Below, in pieces: positions 1-5,457 of a DNA stretch of 13,654 bases (the stretch's first letter is position 1; each line of letters begins with the position of its first letter). The notes under the pieces are model-generated. The model was given only the letters and a program-made list of their open reading frames with translations. It was not told the DNA's origin and made no database searches. The position numbers and the translations under genes were made by a program. This stretch comes from Parvularculaceae bacterium (GTDB lineage: Bacteria; Pseudomonadota; Alphaproteobacteria; Caulobacterales; Parvularculaceae): contig JALWRV010000342.1 of NCBI GenBank assembly GCA_027080545.1, positions 1 to 13,654 of the forward strand, written 5' to 3'.

Positions 1-220
1 GTCTTGCTCCGGACGGGGCTTGCCTATGCCTTTTCCGTTGCCGGAAAAGCGGTGCGCTCTTACCGCACCTTTTCACCCTTACCTGCCGAGGCAGGCGGTT
101 ATTTTCTGTGGCGCTTTCCCGCGGATCACTCCGGCCGGGCGTTACCCGGCGTCCTGTTTCCATGGAGCCCGGACTTTCCTCACCCTCGTAAAAGAGCGCG
201 ATCGTCCGACCATCTGGCCC
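1..220 (-). ncRNA. rnpB: RNase P RNA (rnpB), 5' part; 3' end lies beyond the window
   Basis: This is the catalytic RNA of ribonuclease P, which trims the 5' leader from tRNA precursors. Read on the minus strand, it shows the conserved 5' P4-side block GAGGAAAGTCCGGGCTCC (164-181), the ACAGAAA..ACCGCC element (94-109), the GGTAAGGGTGAAA stretch just after it, and the stem-loop GGTGCGGTAAGAGCGCACC (51-69). Together these are diagnostic of bacterial type A RNase P RNA. The second P4 strand (ACAGNRA near the 3' end) is not present, so the gene is cut by the window edge. The 5' end near 220 is inferred from the promoter at 226-254 and could be off by a few bases. An antisense reading frame across this region is incidental. 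Confidence 0.95.
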
Positions 221-225
221 AAACC

Positions 226-254
226 TATGTGGTCCCTTAGCCAGAAGCGGTCAA
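226..254 (-). promoter_or_regulatory. Probable housekeeping promoter of rnpB
   Basis: On the minus strand, TTGACC (249-254) and CACATA (226-231) are separated by exactly 17 bp. The predicted start falls about 7 bp downstream, near 219-220, where GGGCCAGATGG begins. That is a sensible 5' end for RNase P RNA, about 40 nt before the conserved GAGGAAAG block. The -35 is strong and the -10 is only fair (A at position 2 and the final T not matched as TATAAT). The placement is inferred from spacing and the RNA boundary. Confidence 0.55.
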
Positions 255-600
255 GACTATTGCCACATCGCAAAATATTAGACCCCAAGGTCAAAGAGCC
301 TCTTCCCCTAGTTTTAGGGGCTCCCTCAAACCATCGGCGCTCATTCCCTTTAGGCCGCGATGGCGCGAAATAGCCAGATCCATTCCCCCGAGAGGCGAAA
401 ACAGCCCGCTGATAAAGCCCATCAGCAAAACAAATCAAAAAAAATCGCTCCACACGAAAAAAATATTTGTGCCTCCGTGAAACAAATGCCCCCCCCTTTC
501 CCCATCAAAAGTCCCATGGGATAGACATTGTTAACCTTAGCGTATCATAGGCGCACAACTGGCACGGTTAAGAGCCAAAAGAACAAGTTTATTCAATGAG
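255..600. other. Noncoding spacer between rnpB and sciP
   Basis: I see no credible gene in this stretch. It contains a perfect 6-bp hairpin with a 4-nt loop, CCCCTA-gttt-TAGGGG (305-320), without a T-run on either side. There is also a small GACC-CCAA-GGTC hairpin (281-292), an A-rich segment (about 425-475), and a run of eight C (489-496). One CtrA-like half-site, TTAACC, lies at 531-536. The right half presumably carries upstream control for sciP. The hairpins could be processing or protein-binding sites, but nothing in the sequence assigns them a role. Confidence 0.5.
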
Positions 601-640
601 TTAAGCCTTCATTCACCATGCGGTTTAGGCGTTTTTTAAA
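601..640 (+). promoter_or_regulatory. Candidate CtrA-dependent promoter of sciP
   Basis: TTAA-GCCTTCA-TTCA (601-615) matches the CtrA consensus TTAA-N7-TTAA at 7 of 8 fixed bases. A weak -10-like TTTTAA (634-639) lies 17 bp beyond the ATTCAC hexamer (611-616), so the box would cover the -35, the usual place for CtrA activation. A further half-site TTAACC sits upstream at 531-536. In Caulobacter, sciP is known to be activated by CtrA, which supports the reading. The transcript would carry a leader of about 60 nt. The CtrA assignment is inference from motif, position and family knowledge. Confidence 0.5.
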
Positions 641-709
641 GCCCCTATGGCATCTTGCCCCCATGAAAAGCACAGTCCCTGACGAGTTGTGTGTAGTTGG
701 GAGTAAAAA

Positions 710-1003
710 ATGTCGAGTATGGTGATGAATAATCAATTGGGAACAGCGTCTCGGGAGCCTTATGTTATTGGGCCCGACGGGACGGCTTTAACGATCGCAG
801 ATCTGCCGCCGGTTAATACCCGCCGCTGGGTCATTCGCCGCAAGGCTGAAGTGGTAGCCGCTGTCCGCGGTGGCTTGCTCAGCCTCGAACAGGCTTGCGA
901 GCGTTATTCGTTGACTGACGAAGAATATCAGGCATGGGAACGGGCGATTGATCGCCATGGTCTCCAAGGCTTGCGCGCCACACGCGTTCAGCAATATCGC
1001 TAA
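710..1003 (+). CDS. sciP: SciP, CtrA inhibitor protein (DUF1153)
   Basis: This 97-residue protein is a small helix-turn-helix-type cell-cycle regulator. The family hallmark runs from YVIGPDG (about residues 18-24) through LTIADLPP, RRWVIRRKAEVVAAVRGGLL, a helical segment with LSLEQACERYSLT, and the near-invariant ending HGLQGLRATRVQQYR. In Caulobacter crescentus, SciP binds CtrA and blocks transcription of CtrA-activated genes in G1 and swarmer cells; this role is transferred by homology. The ATG at 710 is chosen because GGGAG (699-703) lies 6 bp before it; in-frame ATGs at 719 and 725 are poorly spaced. Length matches the family (about 90-100 residues). The gene is monocistronic in appearance, with flhF 273 bp downstream. 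Family identity is near certain. Confidence 0.95.
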   Translation: MSSMVMNNQLGTASREPYVIGPDGTALTIADLPPVNTRRWVIRRKAEVVAAVRGGLLSLEQACERYSLTDEEYQAWERAIDRHGLQGLRATRVQQYR

Positions 1004-1037
1004 AATTGTTTCTGCCTTCGGGGCTACAACCTTAAAG

Positions 1038-1084
1038 GCCCACACGTCGCAACGCCGAGACAATGGCGTCGGTTCGCCGTGGGC
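1038..1084 (+). other. Two-stem inverted-repeat structure downstream of sciP
   Basis: An outer stem GCCCAC (1038-1043) / GTGGGC (1079-1084) encloses an inner stem ACGCC (1052-1056) / GGCGT (1065-1069) with an 8-nt loop, giving a folded element of 47 nt. It lies 35 bp after the sciP stop codon. There is no T-run after it, so it is not a classical intrinsic terminator. It contains GGTTCG, but it is far too short and lacks the arms of a tRNA. It could stabilise the sciP mRNA 3' end or be part of the flhF leader; the sequence does not decide. Confidence 0.3.
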
Positions 1085-1151
1085 GACTATTGCCTGAAGT
1101 CTGGCCAAAGCGTTGTCGGAAGCATCTCCCGGGCGTTTTATGCTCAAGCCT

Positions 1152-1167
1152 TGGCACCCCGCTTGAA
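1152..1167 (+). promoter_or_regulatory. Candidate sigma-54 promoter for flhF
   Basis: TGGCAC-N5-TTGAA keeps the -24 GG and the -12 G at the spacing of the sigma-54 consensus TGGCACG-N4-TTGCW. It departs at the -12 C (A instead) and at the G after TGGCAC. Initiation would fall near 1178, leaving a leader of about 100 nt before flhF. Sigma-54 control of flagellar genes is common in several proteobacteria, including Caulobacter, which makes the placement sensible. No activator site was recognised. The mismatch at the -12 dinucleotide keeps confidence low. Confidence 0.3.
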
Positions 1168-1276
1168 ACAAGGCCCTGTGGCTGCTATGCCCCGCCAAGA
1201 CCACCCCCCTCATTTGCTTTACCCCCCACAGGGGCTATCATCTTTACACCGTTCAGGGCGTCAGCAGGATTAAAAG

Positions 1277-2440
1277 ATGGGTTTTCAGACTTTCACCGCC
1301 AATTCCATTGAAGAGGCCAAAAAGTCCATGCGCGATGCGTTAGGACCCGATGCTGTCATTCTGGCCACGCGCAAACGCCCCGATGGCGGTGTTGAGCTAC
1401 GAGCCATTCAAAAAGGTCAGCCCTTGTTCGAAGGTGAAGGCGGCAAGTCTTTTGGGGCCGGGTTGGGGACCAGAGCGAAAAAATCATCTCTCAATGCAAG
1501 AGGGCTCGCCGCCAAACAACAACGCAAAGCCCCACCGCCCAACAAACGCGCCCGCGAAGGGGCTGGACTGCACACCAAAGTTGAAAAATCCGCCGCCGAC
1601 ATGGCGCTCAATCATTTAAAAGGCGATTTTACACAAAAGCTTTCCAACGAAAACCTCAAGGATAGCCCTATCCATCGGGATTATAGCCAGCGATTGGGTC
1701 GCCACGGCATTACCCCGGCACTGGTACGCGCGCTTGCCATTGAAGCACAACAATCTGACGCCAGTTCTGATACGGGCCGTCTTGCCCATGCTTTGGGTCG
1801 GGTCTTAACCTTCAACCCTATTTCCCTGTCACCGGATATGCCGATCATGTTGGTGGGACAAACCGGTGCTGGCAAAACCAGCTGTGCGGCCAAACTAGCC
1901 GCCAAGGCCGCAGGCCAAGAAAAGAAAGTCGCCTTTATGAGCGCAGATCTTGGTCGCGCTGGTGCCATGGAACAGATGAAAACCTACGCATCGGCACTCG
2001 ACACACGTTTCTGGCCGGTTGAAGATCCCCAAGATGTGCAAGACATTATGCAAAATGAGCGCCCCGAAGAAATTATCATTCTGGATACGCCAGGGGTAAG
2101 CCCCTTTGCCCCTGCAGACATTGCAGCCATCCGCGCCTTTCGGGATGCCTTGAATGGCGAAGCGATTTTCGTTTTGCCCGCAAGTGGCGATGCCGAAGAG
2201 CATATTGATTGGGCCCGCGCCTTTCGCGATATTGGCGTGCGCCGCTGCATGATCACCAAATTCGATGCCTCAAGACGCGTAGGCGCTGCCCTATCCGCCG
2301 CCTTTGAAGGCAATTTGGCCCTCGCCCATTTCTCTGAAGCCCCGTTTATTGCCGATGGTCTGGTCGATGCCAATCCACGCTATCTAGCACAAAGATTATT
2401 GCTAGAAGAGCCAGCCCGCATAGCCGGTGCCGACGCTTAA
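1277..2440 (+). CDS. flhF: FlhF-like flagellar SRP-family GTPase, divergent G2/G3 motifs
   Basis: This 387-residue protein resembles FlhF, the membrane-associated SRP/FtsY-type GTPase that helps position and assemble flagella. The N-terminus (MGFQTFTANSIEEAKKSMRD, then ALGPDAVILATR to about residue 32) is the typical FlhF start. A basic, low-complexity linker (about 50-110) follows, and the GTPase spans about 188-375. Visible motifs are the P-loop GQTGAGKTS (194-202), a G2-equivalent DLGRAGAMEQMKTYA (224-238), DTPG (270-273) and TKFD (327-330). Classic FlhF has DTYR..AVEQLKTYA and DTAGR, so here the G2 Thr/Tyr and the G3 Arg are replaced. The start is supported by AGGA (about 9 bp upstream) and the conserved N-terminus. 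No other flagellar gene lies in the window. Confidence 0.85.
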   Translation: MGFQTFTANSIEEAKKSMRDALGPDAVILATRKRPDGGVELRAIQKGQPLFEGEGGKSFGAGLGTRAKKSSLNARGLAAKQQRKAPPPNKRAREGAGLHTKVEKSAADMALNHLKGDFTQKLSNENLKDSPIHRDYSQRLGRHGITPALVRALAIEAQQSDASSDTGRLAHALGRVLTFNPISLSPDMPIMLVGQTGAGKTSCAAKLAAKAAGQEKKVAFMSADLGRAGAMEQMKTYASALDTRFWPVEDPQDVQDIMQNERPEEIIILDTPGVSPFAPADIAAIRAFRDALNGEAIFVLPASGDAEEHIDWARAFRDIGVRRCMITKFDASRRVGAALSAAFEGNLALAHFSEAPFIADGLVDANPRYLAQRLLLEEPARIAGADA

Positions 2441-2527
2441 CCGACACCTTTCTATTCTATTATCTTTTTGTTAGTGCCTTCTCAGTCGGGCTTATAAAAA
2501 AACCGCCCCCATATTATCAGTGCTTAC

Positions 2528-2578
2528 AAAAAATCGCCGCGGAGTCCCCCTGCATCTGAAGACTTACGACGATTTTTC
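2528..2578 (-). terminator. Intrinsic terminator of the RTX gene
   Basis: On the minus strand, AAAAATCGTCG (2567-2577 complement) pairs with CGGCGATTTTT (2529-2539 complement), giving an 11-bp stem with one G-U wobble. The loop holds a nested AGTC/GACT stem, and the 3' arm ends in a run of six T. On the plus strand the wobble becomes a C-A mismatch, so the structure better suits minus-strand transcripts arriving from the RTX gene 39 bp upstream. It might also serve flhF from the other side. The loop is large (27 nt), which lowers certainty. Confidence 0.5.
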
Positions 2579-2616
2579 TGCCCTAAACCTGCCCCATTAC
2601 CTGCAGGAATTTGATT

Positions 2617-3510
2617 CTAAATAATCGTAATATCATCAACCAAAGCCGCCACATCCTTTACGCGGTCCAGTCGAATGGTTGTACCATCATCAAAGCTGAG
2701 TACGAAGTGACGCCCCTGCTGCATCCCATAAGTCGCCAACACTTCCGCAACACTCAAAACCTGATTGCCCCACAAAGCATCATCCAGTTGCAACTGATCC
2801 TGCCCCAAGGAGAAATCCTTTACCCGATCCACGCCATCACCCACCGTAAAGACAAATATATCCGCCCCGCGCCCGCCTTTCAGCACATCATCCCCAGCGC
2901 CACCTATTAATATATCACTCCCACGCCCGCCATTCATCTTGTCATTGCCGATTCCCCCATCAAGATAGTCCGCGCCGCGCCCACCACGCAAATCATCATC
3001 ACCACTTTTACCGAACAGGCGGTCATTATTGCGCCCCCCCTCTATCCGGTCATTGCCCTCTTCGCCCACCAGCACATCATCGCCCTTGCCACCCTTTAAA
3101 ATATCATCCCCAAGACCACCATTGAGAACATCCGCCCCTTTGCCCCCGTTGAGCCTATCTGCCCCCGCGCCGCCCGCCAAAATATCATTACCGCGCCCGC
3201 CGCTTAGAAAATCGTCTCCCGCCTTACCGATTAGGCGGTCATCTCCCCTATTACCGAATAGCTGATCATTGCCAACGCCCCCATCGACAATATCATTACC
3301 AACCCCACCAACGACATAATCATCGCCCTCTTTGCCGAACAATAAATCATCTCCAGCCCCACCATAGAGAAAATCATTCCCCAACTCACCGATCAGCTTG
3401 TCATTCCCCAGCCCCCCATAGAGCGTATCATTCCCCCCCGCACCGTTCAGCACATCATCAAGAGCCGTACCGGTAATTGTTTCGTCTGCATCGGTGCCAT
3501 AAAAGAACAT
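2617..3510 (-). CDS. Repeat-only RTX calcium-binding protein, likely type I secreted
   Basis: This 297-residue protein is built almost entirely of RTX nonapeptides. Twenty-two contiguous nine-residue units of the form L-x-G-G-x-G-(N/D)-D-x fill residues 21-218. Such repeats fold into a calcium-bound beta-roll outside the cell after passage through a type I (ABC/MFP/TolC) secretion system. There is no N-terminal signal peptide, as expected for this route. The C-terminal 80 residues contain DGVDRVKDFSLGQDQLQL, similar to the serralysin C-terminal domain, and end in DDITII, an acidic-hydrophobic tail of the kind used as a type I secretion signal. No catalytic or adhesive domain is visible, so function is unknown. 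The ATG is preceded by GAGAGG 8 bp upstream. The gene is convergent with flhF and downstream of the DipM operon terminator, so it has its own promoter. No exporter genes are nearby. Confidence 0.9.
   Translation of the reverse strand: MFFYGTDADETITGTALDDVLNGAGGNDTLYGGLGNDKLIGELGNDFLYGGAGDDLLFGKEGDDYVVGGVGNDIVDGGVGNDQLFGNRGDDRLIGKAGDDFLSGGRGNDILAGGAGADRLNGGKGADVLNGGLGDDILKGGKGDDVLVGEEGNDRIEGGRNNDRLFGKSGDDDLRGGRGADYLDGGIGNDKMNGGRGSDILIGGAGDDVLKGGRGADIFVFTVGDGVDRVKDFSLGQDQLQLDDALWGNQVLSVAEVLATYGMQQGRHFVLSFDDGTTIRLDRVKDVAALVDDITII
2857..3450 (-). repeat. Tandem 27-bp coding repeats (22 RTX units)
   Basis: These are twenty-two degenerate 27-bp units inside the RTX gene, each coding for one nonapeptide with G-G-x-G-x-D spacing. 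On the plus strand they appear as recurring ATCATC and CCGCC-type words. The units are diverged at the DNA level, which suggests old expansion under protein-level selection rather than a recent slippage event. Confidence 0.85.
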
Positions 3511-3604
3511 GAAATTTGCCTCTCTGTTGGTTTGGTTTTGCCCTAAGGAAGTTCATAAATTTTTAAATGATAAGGTAAATTTTCCGCAGCTTTTCCTTAA
3601 CCAT
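3511..3604. other. AT-rich upstream region of the RTX gene
   Basis: This segment lies between the operon terminator and the RTX start and should contain the RTX promoter (minus strand). A possible pair is TTTACC and TATGAA with a 16-bp spacer within the AT-rich core (about 3553-3580), but the match is weak. A widely spaced inverted repeat, TAAGGAA (3544-3550) / TTCCTTA (3593-3599), brackets this core and could be an operator. A CtrA half-site-like TTAACCAT is at 3597-3604 on the plus strand without a second half. Confidence 0.3.
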
Positions 3605-3637
3605 AAAAAAGCAGGTTCCGGGAAAACCGAAACCTGC
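3605..3637 (-). terminator. Intrinsic terminator closing the dipM-side operon
   Basis: On the minus strand, GCAGGTT and AACCTGC (3631-3637 and 3611-3617) form a stable stem with inner G-C pairs and a short loop, followed directly by six T (3605-3610). It lies 35 bp after the stop of the LysM/LytM gene. A second hairpin, AATCTCA/TGAGATT (3645-3673), overlaps that stop codon and ends in TTTT, and may assist. This is a textbook intrinsic terminator. Confidence 0.88.
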
Positions 3638-3671
3638 AAGTTAAAATCTCAGACAAGTGCAGATGTTGAGA

Positions 3672-5345
3672 TTAAGGAGAAACACTAACCTTTTCGAGCG
3701 CCAACGCATCGCGCCCTTCCAAGGCCGCCAGCGGATCTGTGGGTTTAAGATCATGGCGTAACTCAAAATGAAGTTGGGGCTGCGCAACGGCACCGGAAGT
3801 ACCGACTTTGGCAATAATCTGACCTTGAGAAACCTTCTCGCCCTTGCGCACCAACATGGCATCATTATGGGCATAGGCAGAAACCCATCCGTCCGCATGT
3901 TTGATCAAGAGAAGATTACCATAACCATCTAGATCGGAGCCGCGATAGACCACTTCACCGTCCGCAACAGAGCGCACAGGCGCACCAACTGGGGCTGCGA
4001 TATTGATGCCATCATTGCGACGGCCTTCCGCATCAAGACCAAAATTCATCACCACTTGCCCTTGAACCGGCCAAGAAAACCGTGAGGGACCGATTTTTTT
4101 ATCATCCAAGTCAGCCTTGGGGTAGGCCACAGGCTTGGGCGCACTTTCAGGAATTTCCTTTTTGGCTTCAATCTCCCGACGCGGCGCCCATTGATCGTTC
4201 GGATCAATATAGGTGTTACGATTGGCATCGATCGGTGCCCGGGTCGTGGAGGCTGTTGAAGATGAGGCTGATGACGGCGTTGAAATCGAACCGGACGCGA
4301 TTGGCGCTGCCGAGACCTCCGCCATGGTCCGAGCAGGAATGATCAATTGCTGGCCAATCGACAAAGTATAGGGGGCCGCAATATTGTTTGCCGCCGCAAT
4401 CTGCTCGAGGGCGATACCGGAGCGGCGCGACAAGGAATAGAGCGTGTCGCCGGGTTTGATCTTATAGATCAAGGGCCGGTTCTGAATCGGGGTCGGTTGT
4501 GATATCCCTGTTGGTTTATATTCCACCGAACGGGCCGCTTGCGGCTGGTCAATCCTTTTGGGTTCAGCAATAACAGTCGGCCTATCAGCAGCAATAATGG
4601 CACCTTGTGATGGGGCGGGAATGCGCAATTCTTGACCTATTTTCAAAATATACGGGGCCGGCAAGCCATTCAGCGCGATAATATCTTGCGGACTGACACC
4701 ATATTTACGGGCAATAGCATAGACCGTCTCGCCTGGTTCAACATTGGTAATCAATCCCGAATAGGCCGGGCGATAGGCTACCGTTTCCACTTTCGGGGTC
4801 GGTTCCTGTTCGCTCGATAAGGCATAGAGAGGGTCCTTGCGATAAGGTGTCGCATCAGGCTCGGCCGCAGTCACCGCTTCAATAATTTTACGATCATCTT
4901 CCCGTTCGGCCAGCGCTGGTTTGGCGCTTACTGGGGCAACATCCTTGTCAGCCAACAACACTGTTGGGGCGCCAGACGCAGCCGCATCTTGGGCCAACTC
5001 CATCTCGTTCGACGCATAGCCATAATCGAACTGGCCCGAGTCCGACTTTGCTTCATTCGACTTTGCATCGCCTGCAGATTTTGGGTCCCCTGCCGCCGCC
5101 AGCACTTGCGCCCGGGTTATTTCATCAGCCTGCGCCTTCTGGGTAATGATGGCTTCCTTTTGCGAGGCCTCACTATCAACAGCATTTTCGTCAAACGCAT
5201 ATTTAGGATGGGCAAGGCCCGGATCGGTGCCAAATTCAACCGGTGCCGGATCGCCCGCCACCGCACTGCCCAGAACAGTCGGCACCGCCACCATGGGCAC
5301 AGCGAGCATGGAAACAGTGAAGAAAAAGAACGATTTAAGGCGCAT
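3672..5345 (-). CDS. dipM: DipM/NlpD-like LysM-LytM division factor (catalytically degenerate M23)
   Basis: This 557-residue protein is a periplasmic peptidoglycan-binding factor. It has a type I signal peptide (residues 1-30, likely cut after A-V-A; no lipobox Cys, unlike E. coli NlpD), a long Ala/Asp/Glu-rich spacer, LysM domains at about 200-243 and 293-337, a Ser/Thr/Ala-rich linker (about 341-370), and a LytM/M23 domain at about 422-541. The first zinc motif, usually HxGxD, reads NDGIN (444-448), so His and Asp are both Asn; the later His493 and His526 remain. Catalysis is therefore unlikely, and a role as an amidase or autolysin activator at division is inferred from DipM, NlpD and EnvC. 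It follows surE, as in Caulobacter. The ATG has GGAG 9 bp upstream. The double CtrA-type promoter region is described separately. Confidence 0.9.
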   Translation of the reverse strand: MRLKSFFFFTVSMLAVPMVAVPTVLGSAVAGDPAPVEFGTDPGLAHPKYAFDENAVDSEASQKEAIITQKAQADEITRAQVLAAAGDPKSAGDAKSNEAKSDSGQFDYGYASNEMELAQDAAASGAPTVLLADKDVAPVSAKPALAEREDDRKIIEAVTAAEPDATPYRKDPLYALSSEQEPTPKVETVAYRPAYSGLITNVEPGETVYAIARKYGVSPQDIIALNGLPAPYILKIGQELRIPAPSQGAIIAADRPTVIAEPKRIDQPQAARSVEYKPTGISQPTPIQNRPLIYKIKPGDTLYSLSRRSGIALEQIAAANNIAAPYTLSIGQQLIIPARTMAEVSAAPIASGSISTPSSASSSTASTTRAPIDANRNTYIDPNDQWAPRREIEAKKEIPESAPKPVAYPKADLDDKKIGPSRFSWPVQGQVVMNFGLDAEGRRNDGINIAAPVGAPVRSVADGEVVYRGSDLDGYGNLLLIKHADGWVSAYAHNDAMLVRKGEKVSQGQIIAKVGTSGAVAQPQLHFELRHDLKPTDPLAALEGRDALALEKVSVSP

Positions 5346-5364
5346 GGGACAACACTCCGCATGG

Positions 5365-5379
5365 TTAAAGACGCCTTAA
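5365..5379 (-). promoter_or_regulatory. Proximal perfect CtrA box upstream of dipM
   Basis: The minus strand reads TTAA-GGCGTCT-TTAA followed by CCAT, an exact match to the CtrA full site TTAA-N7-TTAA, with the TTAACCAT form at one half. It lies 20 bp before the start codon and overlaps the predicted -10 and transcription start, a position more typical of repression than activation. CtrA binding itself is inferred. Confidence 0.7.
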
Positions 5380-5402
5380 CCCTGACCGCTTCTGGTTAAC
5401 AA
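5374..5402 (-). promoter_or_regulatory. Predicted promoter of dipM within the CtrA boxes
   Basis: On the minus strand, TTGTTA (5397-5402) and TTAAGG (5374-5379) are 17 bp apart. The start would be near 5367, giving a leader of about 22 nt that contains the GGAG ribosome-binding site. The hexamers are imperfect, as is usual for activator-dependent promoters. This would let dipM be transcribed independently of serS and surE. Confidence 0.45.
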
Positions 5403-5410
5403 AAGTTTAA
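5396..5410 (-). promoter_or_regulatory. Distal perfect CtrA box upstream of dipM
   Basis: The minus strand reads TTAA-ACTTTTG-TTAA, a second exact TTAA-N7-TTAA site whose start is 31 bp (about three helical turns) from the proximal one. It covers the predicted -35, the standard activating position for CtrA. A given eight-base match is expected about once in 65,536 positions, so two within 46 bp is unlikely by chance. Confidence 0.7.
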
Positions 5411-5457
5411 GTGCGCCCCGCCCGCTTATGGTTTGGGTCATAACCCCTGCGAAAATC

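Noticed and set aside
305..320. Hairpin CCCCTA-gttt-TAGGGG as an intrinsic terminator
   Set aside because: No T-run follows on either strand.
142..453. A 103-codon reading frame on the minus strand over the rnpB 5' end and its upstream region
   Set aside because: It overlaps RNase P RNA, has no ribosome-binding site of note, and its composition is not protein-like.
642..660. TGGCATCTTGC upstream of sciP as a sigma-54 promoter
   Set aside because: The GG and GC elements are too close; the needed 10-bp separation is absent.
1038..1084. Possible tRNA because of a GGTTCG motif and paired ends
   Set aside because: Only 47 nt, with no acceptor/D/anticodon arrangement and no CCA-adjacent structure.
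788..1213. A 141-codon frame antisense to sciP
   Set aside because: sciP on the other strand is a certain gene, and the antisense translation resembles no family I know.
1079..1273. A 64-codon plus-strand frame just before flhF
   Set aside because: No ribosome-binding site and no recognisable domain; Pro- and His-rich translation typical of noncoding C-rich DNA.
2857..3450. Regular short-period repeats as a CRISPR array or satellite
   Set aside because: The 27-bp period is in frame and encodes RTX nonapeptides; units are degenerate and there are no unique spacers.
3597..3604. TTAACCAT near the RTX upstream region as a CtrA site
   Set aside because: No second TTAA half at the required spacing, and it sits next to the operon terminator rather than at a promoter position.
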